Shown: positions 44,246-54,673 of the stretch, in pieces
How the letters are laid out: each line of letters opens with the position of its first letter
Numbering within the stretch: the stretch's first letter is position 1
Origin: Cladosporium sp. IMV 00045
Lineage: Eukaryota > Ascomycota > Dothideomycetes > Cladosporiales > Cladosporiaceae
Assembly: GCA_001931905.2 (NCBI GenBank)
Contig: MSJI02000172.1
Span: 1 to 64,000, forward strand
Direction of reading: 5' to 3'
Length of the DNA stretch: 64,000 nucleotides
Translations under genes and position numbers: made by a program
The notes under the pieces: model-generated
Told to the model about the DNA's origin: nothing
The model's database searches: none
Seen by the model: the letters and a program-made list of their open reading frames with translations, nothing else

Positions 44246-45985
44246 ATGTTTCCGATTTCGGTTCTTTGGTCAGCGCCGACTATCAATCCCATCAACAGAA
44301 AAGCAAGATCCATCCCCATCTTCAACCCGATCAACCAATATGGAAGAGTCTTCTTCTTCTCCTGGTGGGGCTTCTTCATAGCTTTCTGGTCTTGGTAAGG
44401 TCAAACGACGTTCCTCGCTGTTCAAGTTCTAGTGCTAACGTGAGCTCAGGTATGCCTTTCCGCCTCTCTTGGTCAGAACGATCAGAAATGATCTGAATCT
44501 TACGCAACCGGATGTGGCCAACTCCAACATTGCGGCTCTGACCGGCACCCTCGTTGTTCGCTTTGTGGCTGGACCCATGTGTGATCGATTTGGTCCGAGA
44601 TGGACATACATTGGCGTACTTTTGGCAGGCGCAATACCAACGGCGATGGCTGGCCTGGTGACCAACGTATCTGGTCTTATCGCCTTGAGATTCTTCGTTG
44701 GAATCCTCGGCGGTACCTTTGTACCATGCCAGGTCTGGTCAACCGGTTTTTTCGACAAGAACATTGTCGGAACGTCCAACGCTTTGATCGGCGGCTGGGG
44801 CAACTCTGGTGGCGGCATTACTTACTTCCTCATGCCCTTGATTTACGACTCACTCCGCATCGATCAAGGCTTGACCTCATCACAGGCCTGGCGCGTTGCC
44901 TTCATCGTCCCCTTCATCCTCATTTGCGCTACCGCCGCTGGCATGTTCTTCCTTTGCGATGACACACCGACGGGTAAATGGAGCGAACGTCACCAGGCAA
45001 CGCAAGCTCTCTTGCACGCTCACGTAGACCCCACACCTGATGCATCTCCTCCGTCCGAGCGTGCGGACAAACAAGAGCAGCCAACGGAAAGCGACATGGA
45101 GAAGGGTGAAAAGACTGCCGAGCGCCAACCTTCTACAGTTGACTATGGCAGGGGTAGTATCACTGTCATCCCCGACCAGGAGGCACGCATGTCTAAAGAT
45201 GAGATGCGGGCGGTCGCGCAAGGCGAGATCGTTGTTGCGCCGACCGGAAAGGAGATGATGCGTGTCATCTTTTCGTTGCAGACAGCCTTCCACTGTGCTA
45301 CGTACATCTGCTCATTTGGAGGGTGAGTGAGCGCTGTTTATTGCTCGACAATTGAAAGCGTATTAACAAGTCTCCAGTGAGCTCGCCATCAACAGCTACA
45401 TCGGATCATACTATCTCAAGAACTTTCCCTATCTTGGTCAGACTCGTTCGGGTCAATGGGCAAGCATGTTCGGGCTACTCAACGTCGTCACCAGGTAAGA
45501 GTTTGCCGCCTGATTTTGCTTCTCAAGATACCTTCGCTGACAAAGCCTTCACCCCCAGACCACTAGGTGGCATAATCAGCGACCTCATCTACAAGCACGT
45601 TTCCACGAACCTGTGGATGAAGAAAGCCTGGATCCTCTTCGTTGGCATCATCTCCGGCGCCTTCCTCATCGCCATCGGCCTGAGCGATCCACATCAAGAG
45701 AGCGCCATGTTCGGGCTCATTGCTGGTATGGCTTTCTTTTTGGAAGCTGGCAATGGAGCCAATTTTGCACTCGTTCCCCATGTCCACCCGCACGCCAACG
45801 GCGTCTTGAGCGGCACGGTCGGCGCCCTGGGCAACTTTGGCGGTGTCATCTTTGCTATTCTGTTCAGGTTCCATGGTACCGATTATGCTGAGAGCTTCTG
45901 GATTATGGGTGTCATGATCATTTGCTTCAACCTTATCTTCTCTTGGGTGCCACCGCTTCCTAAGGGACAGATTGGTGGAAGGTGA
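44246..45985 (+). CDS. High-affinity nitrate transporter, NNP family (CrnA/NrtA type)
   Basis: Major-facilitator proton/nitrate symporter of the plasma membrane. Four exons, 44246-44394, 44450-45322, 45378-45494 and 45559-45985, give 521 residues with twelve predicted membrane segments. Family signatures: [19 protein letters not shown] at the first helix, [16 protein letters not shown] in helix 5 and [20 protein letters not shown] in helix 11 (the nitrate signatures), with the nitrate-binding Arg in [19 protein letters not shown] charged central loop of about 90 residues (residues 240-330) between helices 6 and 7 is typical of the fungal branch and is Ser/Thr-rich, a likely site of control. 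Splice donors are GTAAGG, GTGAGT and GTAAGA. Upstream NirA and GATA sites predict nitrate induction and ammonium repression. No nitrate or nitrite reductase gene is adjacent in this window. Confidence 0.95.
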
Positions 45986-46245
45986 GGAGCGATATGATAT
46001 CGCATCGGAGAGTGGTGTCGGTTTCTCTGAGAGCCTTGAAGAATGATGATACCCAGGAAGTCGATGTTGACGGCCGTGGAAGGCCGAGGACGGAGCAGCT
46101 ATGTAGACGCTAAAAAAAACAATCTAGCACCATACCAATCTCCCTGCGACATATGCACAGCTTAACTTGCTCAAGAAAAAGAAGATCGCTTCTGGATTCA
46201 TTAGAAGCACTACCGAAATTCATAATAATACATATCATAACCAAA

Positions 46246-47390
46246 TCACCTCTTAGCATCAACAGGCCACACCGGCGGCACCGGCGAACAGCCCTCCAAC
46301 TCCGCCCTGAAAGCCATATGATCCAACTCCGGCGGCCTCTCACCCGCGCCCGCTTCGTGCACCATACTCTCCGAACTCAGCTCAGTATGGTGCGTCCAGA
46401 CCGTTTTGGGCCTCACGAGCTCGTCCGTGGAGAGCTCGCTCATGGCGTGTTGATGCTGATGCTGGAATGGGTTGCCTGGTAAGATTTCCTGGACTTCGTT
46501 TTGCTTTTTGCGCCGTTTGACGTAGAGGCATGACATGACGCCGGCGGTGAGGGCGAGGACTGCTAGGATCACGCCGACTGCGAGACCGGCTGTGGCGCCT
46601 TTGGAGAGGTTGGAGGATGAGGAATCGGCGCTTGATGATGATGATGAGGGTGTGCTTTCCGTTGGAGAAGAAGAAGAAGAAGAAGAAGAAGTCGCTGCAG
46701 AACTTCTTGTCGCTGTGTTGCTGGTGCTGCTGGTTGGTGTCCTTGTGCTCGCTGAGCTGGAGGTGCTGCTGGAAGATTCATCGTTGCCCACAGATGGTGG
46801 GCCGTCGGTGTTGCCATCCAGATCCTGGGCCGCCTGCCTGATTTTGAGTGCTGTTTCGCCTGAGAGGCCTGAGATGCTGAAACGGTCTGAGTAGTTGATC
46901 ACTACGCCTCCGGCTTCTTTTGTCGATGTCATGCGAAAGAAGCTGCAATGAATCTTGTCAGTATGTGCTCAGATGGAATTGCAAGACCACACTCACAAGC
47001 CATTGTCAATGTCAGCAGCAATACCTTCGGGAATCGTCCCTGAAGTAGAGTCTCCTCTTGAATATGACCCGTCCGATTCAAATGTCGATATAGGTTGCTG
47101 AGTCAGGGTCAGTGTTGGGCCTAGCGAAGATCGATTTCTGCGATGCCTACCATTTCATCATCTTCGTTCCCTCCAACCATCAGTGAAAGAGTGTATTGAG
47201 TAAGCTCCGATATGGGAGGGCTGATACCGGAGTCTTCCCATTGTACATCAATCAAGCCCGCCTTCAGGTTGCCACCGGCCTCAGGCTTGACGAACTTGAC
47301 ATCAGCCAGAGCGAAAGACGCAAATGTAAGCACAACGCACAGCCAGGTCGCCATGGCCCTTGCCGTGGGCTCAAAGAGAGGCACGCGCAT
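46246..47390 (-). CDS. Kre9/Knh1-like Ser-rich cell-surface protein with one membrane span
   Basis: Three exons, 47151-47390, 46997-47097 and 46246-46942, give 345 residues. A signal peptide (MATWLCVVLTFASFALA, preceded by 12 residues from the first ATG; the inner ATG at 47354 is also possible) precedes DVKFVKPEAGGNLKAGLIDV, the start of a Kre9/Knh1 N-terminal beta domain ending in FFRMTSTKEAGGVVINYSDRF. A Ser/Thr-rich stalk of about 80 residues follows, including poly-Ser encoded by a GAA/CTT microsatellite. Next come a membrane helix (ATAGLAVGVILAVLALTAGVM) and a cytoplasmic tail with KRRKK and QHQHQH. It probably sits at the plasma membrane and contacts the wall; the Kre9 link to beta-1,6-glucan is family knowledge, not shown here. 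Confidence 0.85.
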
Positions 47391-48623
47391 TATCGCGCCG
47401 GCAAAACGAGTGACATAAACGAGTGGCGCTCTTCGAGCCTGGGCGTTGATTGATTGAAGGAAACGCTGGAATCAGTCGAGTGTGACAAGACCAGCAAAGA
47501 AGCACCGCTGCTACAATAATCGCTGCCTACGGATTTTGCTACTCGAAAGTGCCCAACAGAAGAAACGGCGTTACTTAACGGAGCCACCAATGTCCACAAA
47601 AAAGGCGGATTGACTTCGATGGCTTGCTGCTTCCAAAGCTTGAATCTCGCGTGGCCGCGTCACCGGTCCCATATTCTCTTTCACATAAGGCTGGGTATAA
47701 ATGCAGCATGCGAATGAATGAACATCTTGGAGTCTTAAAAATCGTGCGCACACAATCGATTTGTTGTCGGAGAACATACGCCCAAACAACCTTGCAATCT
47801 AACATCTCCAGTCGTGGCCACATCGCCGTTCGACGCCAAGGCACAAGGACGTTCAACGTAAACTCTATCTCATCGCGCCAGGAACACGAGGCTATGCATG
47901 GCCCTAGAAGTGGTTTCTTGCATAACGCTATTGGAACGTGGAGCAGCCGAATCCCGACCGCAACGATCGGAATGATCGTTGGCTGTACGATACGAAGGTT
48001 CTTGACGTGAGCCGAGAGTGCCCGTGGACCATGTGCATGTTGTATGATCACTCTTAGGGAGCAAATTTAATGGCATGAGCTCTGATATAAAGAGAGGAAT
48101 ATCGATATTCTGACATTTGAAGCATTTGTTGGTTGGCCAAAAAATACGCTACAATTGACGGAGCATGCATTGATGCTTATTCCTTGTTAAAAAGCCACTT
48201 TGACAAGCCCGAAACCATTGTTCAAGAGTACAGCCATCATCACACATCCTACTCATCGTTACCCGCGTTAGCTTCTTTTTGGCTTCCTGTGAAAGCATTA
48301 GTCAACGTGGACAAGTCTAGCAAAGCGAGAGTGTAGTACGACAGGAAGGCATGCCGGACTGGCACATCAAGACTTTCTAAGGCGATAGAGATGGCGCTGC
48401 CGTTGAATGATGCTGGAGAACAAAACCGTAGCGGTAAAGCTGCCAATTGCCCTTGATGGCTGGATATTCTTTGCCAGCAGTCGTTCTGCTAGTATTTGAT
48501 TCATGGGCATGCTTGCTCTTTTCACCGTAGCGACATCGATAGAATCGCTCATGTCACGTCCTATCCTGGAGAATCAGAGTCTTACGAATGAACTCGGTTT
48601 ATCAACCGTTCAAGAAGTTTACT
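47391..48623. other. Gene-free region
   Basis: About 1.2 kb. A 158-codon minus-strand frame at 47575-48051 has no motif, signal or splice partner, and I do not call it. No repeat is seen. Confidence 0.4.
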
Positions 48624-49160
48624 TCATATTGTCGACCGCTTTTCAATATTGGGGAACTTGCACGTGTCCTGCGGCCGCTGCTGAGTTTGAGGCGTTCCAG
48701 GTGCTGAGGTTACCCTTGTTGCTTTCGCCTCCTGGTGCTCTGAAGGAGTTGCAAGGACGTCCACTACAAATATTCCAACGAGTGCTGCAAGCAAGGTACC
48801 AAGTGCGTAGCTGATGCCAGCCTTGAAGCAATCCATGCCACGGACAATGCCACCAAGATATTCGAATGCTTGGCATTTGTCCTGGAGATCTGTCCATCTG
48901 GTGCATCCCAGAGTGTTTGAGTAGAAGACCAGTCCCATTAGAGTACCCAGAAAAGCCACTGCAGCTAGGTGAGGGATGGTTCTCGTTTGAGTTGGCAAAT
49001 CAGCGTGGCTCGTTGTCTGCTTCCAGATCAGCTCCTCGTTCGCGTTGGAGGGTGTCGCCAGAGGATTTACCTCTACCGTCCGTCCGGCAACATCATGTGC
49101 ATGGCCCTTCTGGCCTTTAGACATATCAAAAGCGTTGAAGCTGTCCTTGGCAGCATTCAA
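48624..49160 (-). CDS. Small two-helix membrane protein of unknown function
   Basis: A single-exon frame of 178 residues. Residues 1-60 are hydrophilic. Two membrane helices follow: PHLAAVAFLGTLMGLVFYS (about 63-81) and ISYALGTLLAALVGIFVVDV (about 115-135). Between them is a Cys-containing loop (CTRWTDLQDKCQAFEYLGGI, then CF) whose cysteines could form disulfides outside the membrane. The tail is Thr/Gln-rich. I do not recognise a family; the pattern of a short loop between two helices with Cys suggests a tetraspan-like fragment or a fungal-specific protein. No intron is needed. It could be a chance frame, but the hydropathy pattern argues for a gene. Confidence 0.55.
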   Translation of the reverse strand: MNAAKDSFNAFDMSKGQKGHAHDVAGRTVEVNPLATPSNANEELIWKQTTSHADLPTQTRTIPHLAAVAFLGTLMGLVFYSNTLGCTRWTDLQDKCQAFEYLGGIVRGMDCFKAGISYALGTLLAALVGIFVVDVLATPSEHQEAKATRVTSAPGTPQTQQRPQDTCKFPNIEKRSTI

Positions 49161-49968
49161 GAGAGGATGTTGTGTTGCGATGGAGGCAAAGCCAGAAGTC
49201 AGCCTCGACAGTTGGGATGAAGCGGCGTCAAAGGAACGTTCTCTTCACTCAGCTGCGTGTGGGCTTTATTTACCGCATATGTCGTCGGCAAGATTTACTA
49301 CGACTGCAAGATCTCGAGATAACCCCTTTTGAACAGTTGGTGTCCAGATTCTCTATTGATCTGCAGTCCTCGTTCTGACTTCGGACGAGACCAATCTGTG
49401 GAATCGAAGCTTAGGAAAACCAGTACAACCGCTGGCGGTGAAGCGTAAAACCACCGGAGTTGTGGGCCCTTCATATTCCATCGTGGCGGGCACACACGAG
49501 ATGTGTCTTGCTACGTACCTCAAGCGCTCATGTTCTCGAATTTCGAACATCTGCTCGTCTACCAATCCAACAACACTGGACTCGCCTGGTGCACCTTGAC
49601 TTGGCTGTCATTACTGACGACTTCACATTAACATCTCACCTGATAATTCACGATGGAAGATTTTGACTCAATGAACAGGAAAAAGCTCTCAACTTGTCAT
49701 GTCCGCCTTTGAGACCACCAAAGCACATTGGTCAGCGATAAACCGCTTTGTATTCCTGGATATCCTTCTTCTGCGTTCGGATCATTGTCCTTCAGCAGCA
49801 CAGTAAAGCTTGCTGCATTGCCACGTGCTACCAACACGATTCAGAAAGCAACAGATGAAGCGTACGATAGAGTGTGGCTACGCGAGCTCAAGTTCTCTTC
49901 AAGTCTGGATGCCAACGCCACGGAAGTTCTTGTTGTTTGATATCTACTTCTTTCACAGTACCATTGGC
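49161..49968. other. Gene-free region before the Thr-rich secreted protein gene
   Basis: About 800 bases. Short frames only; no motif or RNA gene seen. Confidence 0.4.
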
Positions 49969-49974
49969 TATAAA
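49969..49974 (+). promoter_or_regulatory. TATA box upstream of the Thr-rich secreted protein gene
   Basis: TATAAA 34 bases before the candidate start codon at 50003. The spacing implies a very short leader if that start is right. Confidence 0.45.
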
Positions 49975-50002
49975 GGGACGGTAGAGCCTTTGTCTTCATT
50001 CA

Positions 50003-51047
50003 ATGTGTCAAGACTAGGAAGCGCCATACATCGACTGGTTTTCCACCGGTTCCAACTACAACTCCAGCTGCAACAACAATCACAGTTGGGGCATTTTGCG
50101 CTATTGTGACGGGGCTGGTCACAAAAGCGAAGGCTCAAAGCACTGCGACGGCCTTTTGCTCTTCGTATCTTTCGATCAAACCCGTCATATCGACGAGCAT
50201 TCCTACAATCGTCAAGTAAGACTATGATATAGCACCGTAAGCTGAAGCAAGTCTCTGACATAGCGAATACAGCCCAGTGGTGGCGACCACCAGTGTCACC
50301 GGAGGTGTCTTCACAGACAGAAGGACCACGATAACCGTCACCGTAACTGTTCCTCCAAGCAGAACTGTGTATGAACACAAAGTTAGACTGCTCACCGGTA
50401 TGAATCGACTGACATGTTCATAGAACTGTTCAACCAACTATCCCAACTCCAACAAGTGCAGTGAAAGGCGCAGCAGTCACCATCCAATCTACGAGCACGC
50501 TTACAGTCACTGTAAGTCTTCGTCCTTGCCACTGATTCAATTAGCACACTCGCAATCGGATCGTTACTTATGCAGAATACAGGTTATCGCAACAGTTTTC
50601 CCCACTGAAACGAGGTCGGTCCCTGTGCCCGACGCAACCGTCACCAGCGATTCTTTCAGGCTCCTGGCGGGAGGCAGCGACGTGACTGATCAGCTCGGAA
50701 GTGCCGCAACGCTCCTCGGGGGTCGTTCGACCGGCGTCATTTGGAGAACGCAGAATGGCGGCCAGGGTTTTCAACTCGATCCCGCATCCTGCCAGCTGAA
50801 ATTCAGTGCTGGAAGGCCTGCGTACGCTGACCCACTCAACCCCGTGGTCTTCGCAGATACTCCCCCGCAAAACTACCAGCCTCTGATATGCAAGGTCGAT
50901 ACTTTGACCAAGCTACTAGTCTGTAACCTGGATGACGGTGCGCCGCGAGTCAATTACGAGTGCCAGGCTTTATTCACTCCTAACGTTTGGCACGTCAATG
51001 ATGGATTTGAGGGGGAGAAATCAGTGATTGTAATGCGATCGAACTGA
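50003..51047 (+). CDS. Thr/Val-rich secreted protein (5' end tentative)
   Basis: Exons 50068-50215, 50273-50368, 50424-50511 and 50583-51047 are well supported by phase and content. They encode a signal-peptide-like helix (ITVGAFCAIVTGLVTKAKAQ), then STATAFCSSYLSIKP, a Thr/Val-repeat stretch (TTITVTVTVPPSRTV, STSTLTVT) and a C-terminal globular domain of about 150 residues (SFRLLAGGSDVTDQLG, GFQLDPASCQLKFSAG, PLICKVDTLTKLLVCNL). No ATG opens the signal exon. The best solution is a 4-nt coding exon at 50003-50006 with donor GTCAAG and a 61-bp intron, giving MSATTITVG and 266 residues with perfect phase. The donor is weak, so a start further upstream or a lost start codon remain possible. Function unknown; extracellular location likely. 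Confidence 0.65.
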
Positions 51048-51202
51048 ATGTCGTTTTATTGAGTCTTGGGGCATTTGCGATCAGCTTTGAATTCAAGTGC
51101 GTTCGTCTGTAGAATGTGTATGCAACAGTCTCGTCTCAACTATTAATCGATCCTCATGACAAGACTACACTTTTCGTCGTAAACATTACCGCATCGTCAG
51201 TC

Positions 51203-53704
51203 TCACATTACCCAAGCGCCCACAAGAACTGCAGCCCAGAAAGAAAGGCCCATGAACTCGACACGAGATCCAACACCAGTGAAAGGCGCCGGACCACCCG
51301 TCTCACCTGCCGATCCACCAACATTACCAGTCGCGGACCCTCCCATGCCGGAATAGATATACCCTCCAAGACCGCCAGAAGAAGGCGAAGTCTCGACAGC
51401 ATTGATCACCGACCCACCCAAAGTGATAGAAGGACCAGCAAGAGTCGTAGGCTTACCATCGACGAAAAGCACACCCGTCGATTCAGCAAGAGAAGCAGTA
51501 CTTTGCCCAGCGGTGATTTGCTGACCGGGCGAGAGAGTCTGACCATCGACAACGAACTCGGAGCCGGATCGGGAGGCGACAATGGGCTTTCCGCCAGCCT
51601 GGGCAATGGTGGTGGCTTGTCCGTCGGCGAGAGAGATTGTTTGGCCGCCGATGACAACCCTGTTCTGGTCGGGCAGTGCAGACACAGTCTCTCCGCCAAA
51701 TGTTGCGGCGCCTCCTGCTGTCAGGGTTTGCCCTTCGAATGTGAAAACTGGAGGCGCCGCAGCGCTGTTTGCGGAGTCGGAATCAGGCCCTGCTCCAGTA
51801 CCAGAGCCAGGCTGCGATCCAGATTCAGAGCCAGTCGAATCATCCTGATTGCCTCCTGAGTTTTGGCCTCCAGCTGCACCGCCTGCTTGCGACCCCGAAG
51901 AATCACCAGACTCGTTTCCCTGCGAACCATCTCCTTGATTGGATGCTGCATTGCCGCCCGCGGTGGCTCCAGCTTGAGAAGAAGCTCTCGCCTGGGAGGC
52001 AGCCTGCTGGACCGCAGAAACCAGATTGCTTATGCCCGAATCGCTAGAGTCCGAGTCCGTCGAGCCATCGCCGCCCGAATCGTCTGAGCCCTGTGAGCCG
52101 CTTTGCTGGGAATTTGACCCGGAGGAAGAGCTACCCCCGCCATTCTGTTGTCCTTGATTCCCAGAGTTGTCGTTTGAAGAACCGGAATTCGAGCCCAAGG
52201 AGCTACTGCCCTGATCTTGTTGGCCTGAAGAGCCCTGGTTGGAACTTGATGATGTACCAGACTGCTGTCCTGAAGAGTCAGATCCCGAGGAGCCTTGGTT
52301 TGAAGACGATGAACCACTTTGATTCCCAGACGAGTCAGACCCAGACGAGCCTTGATTTGAAGATGATGAACCGCTCTGGTCCCCAGACGAGTCGGACCCG
52401 GAAGATCCCTGGTTAGATGACGAGGAACCGCTCTGCTGCCCTGATGAATCAGACCCGGAGTTGCTCGAGCTGCCGGAGCTGCCTGACGATTGATCCTGGT
52501 TTGAAGACGATCCGCTTGAAGAACCCGAGCTACTTTGACCCTGTTGATCGTTCGACGCATCGCCGTTCTGTGCAGGTACGGCCACTGGCGAAGAGCCCGA
52601 GTTTGTATTATCGTCGTTACCTCCAGTGGACGGAGTCCCTCCCTCAGGCGTAGCCACCGGTGTGTTTTTTGCGGGAGCCGGCGAGAAGACAGCATTACCA
52701 GTGACCGTCGTCAGAGAGCCCGCCGTCTTACGAATGAGAGTCTCGCCAGTGATGGAAGTCGATTCGGCAAGCGTGAAAGTCCGCGTTTGAACGAGAGTAG
52801 TCTCTTTTTCGGAGCAAGACTCTTTGGTCGACTCTGAGGTGCCGTTGAAATTCGATATGGTCACTGTACTCGTTTCGCACTCGGTGACGGTATCGACGCT
52901 GGAACTGGTACAAAGAGTCGGTTGGGCGATCTTGGTTGCAGGTGAGCATGATGTCAACGGTATGTGCTTGAACTGCTCGGCGACTTCGTCCAGGCTTCCT
53001 AGGTAGTTCAGGATTTGGGTCGGTACGGCGGCAGGTCCTTTGTGCGAGGCAGTGTTGAATGGGAAGATCAGAGACGCCCCGTTTGCTGTTGCTGGTAAAG
53101 TGACGGGGGTGATGTCCTTGGTGGGTTGACAGGCTTCCGTTGAGTCGGGTTTCCAATCGGCAGTCGCCTTGCCGGAGAAGTTGTTGAGTTCGGCGTATGT
53201 TGTGGGATAAGTGCTACATTGATCAGCAGCTAGCACGGCCAAACGAAGAGTAGAATACTCACAGCTTCAGCCCACTGACCTCCCACGTAAAAGTGTCGAA
53301 ATATTCCACGGTACCAGTCGCATTTCCCGTCGAATTTCCACCAAGCGTGATCGTCTGATTCTGACTGACTGTAGAGTACGACGTTGAAAGACTCCCATCG
53401 GGATATTCGGTGATGTGTGGGACCACAGATACGGTGAAAGGTTTCTCAACGATGCTGTATGGGAATTCGAGCCAGGTCGTCTTTGCTGCTATGTAGCAAG
53501 GCGCACAGGGTGTTGTGAGGCATGCCGGAACGGTGCCTATGATGATGTTGAGATTAGTATTGAAGCTTCTATGTGACCTTTTGCAGAAACCAGGATGCTA
53601 GCGGTGTCGGACATGACGAACGACGACGACGACGACGACGACGACATATAGGATGCTCAGCAGAAGAAAGGCGACTTACCGTTTGTGACGTTAAGTGCCA
53701 CCAT
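51203..53704 (-). CDS. Ser/Gly/Asn/Gln-rich surface protein with GPI-type tail
   Basis: Three exons, 53680-53704, 53263-53536 and 51203-53213, give 769 residues. Residues 1-130 are a Cys- and N-glycosylation-rich domain (TVPACLTTPCAPCY, VVPHITEYPDGSLSTSYSTV). Residues 130-310 carry further Cys (LCTSSSVDTVTECETSTV). Residues about 310-540 are a low-complexity Ser/Gly/Asn/Gln tract with 20-residue repeats. Residues 560-730 repeat a beta-type motif (EGQTLTAGGAATFGGETVSA, VVDGQTLSPGQQITAG). The hydrophobic C terminus (SFWAAVLVGAWVM) preceded by Gly/Ser is a GPI-anchor signal. No N-terminal signal peptide is visible, although the rest demands secretion, so a first exon is probably missing from this model. 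A GAC microsatellite lies in intron 1. Likely a cell-wall protein; function unknown. Confidence 0.75.
52226..52466 (-). repeat. Coding minisatellite, about four 60-bp units
   Basis: Within the Ser/Gly-rich gene, four consecutive units encode variants of SGSDSSGNQSGSSSSNQGS, differing mainly at one position (Q, D, N or Q). Unit borders are approximate. Such in-frame repeats commonly vary in number between strains. Confidence 0.8.
53621..53645. repeat. (GAC)n microsatellite in intron 1
   Basis: About eight GAC units lie in the first intron of the Ser/Gly-rich surface protein gene. Confidence 0.9.
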
Positions 53705-54673
53705 CTTTGAACAACGCTGTGGGCGACTCTAGATACGATTCGATAACAACAAGTGAGATCAACGAGCTTTCAAAGATGGGAGTATGAAGGATCTCATTGC
53801 CCACGGCCCCAACGGAAGACGTTTATACGTCCAACGATCGATCAGGCAATTGCCTAAGCCACGTCGACATCGCTCTGCCATCCCTGACAGCTTGCGAGCA
53901 GAGCTGAGCATCATTGTTGGCATCGCCTCATCTTGGCGAACTGATCAACTCATGGCGTGACCATGAACACACCTTTCGAAGTCCGTCGGTCTATTCATGT
54001 CTGAATGACCTCACAAATCGAAGTTTCCACAACCGCTCGCCTTTTCCATCCACGAAGACAGAAGATGAACGTCAGACAAGCCTTCCGAAGAGATCCTATT
54101 TTTACGCTCCGACCACGGCGTTGCGAGACAGAATTGCAGGCGCACCGACAAACTCCCAAGATCAAATGGTCAGACACAATAGAAAAGCCTTCACAAGGTG
54201 TGCATCGCACAAGAAGAGGAGAAAATAGCTCAAGGCTCCGCATGAAAGCCAAGAAAACGAGTTCCCATTGAATCTAGGCCCGTAGAAACAACCACCGATC
54301 ATGCCAGAGCAGTGGTGTGAGGTGGCAGGGCTGAGAGTGCGGTGGGTGAAACGAGAGCCAATGGAGAGGTGAAGGTTTGGGGCGGGGCTGAAGCGGTGCT
54401 GCCGGATTCGTTCTCGTGGCTGGCTTGCGCCTTGATGCTGGTGCCACTGTGCTCTCATACTTCGACTGACATGGCTTGACAAGTCGGTGTTGGTGGTGAC
54501 ATGTGCGTGCGTGGGTTCACGGCGGTGGTGAGAGGACTCTGAGGGACAGAATGGGCGAACACGTGCTGGGTGAGATGCAGTCGTTGGCGATCTCGGTGTT
54601 TTGTGTCGCGTTGCGACATCACAATCTTCAAGGGTAGTGGTGTACGACTTCCATCTTCCATCTCATAACAAGC
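53705..54673. other. Divergent intergenic region
   Basis: About 970 bases between two divergent surface-protein genes. On the minus strand a TATAAA-like box lies about 120 bases upstream of the ATG at 53704. Small frames at 53914-54271 show no motif. Confidence 0.45.

Noticed and set aside
47575..48051. 158-codon minus-strand frame
   Set aside because: No hydropathy pattern, motif or splice partner; overlapped by similar-length frames on the other strand.
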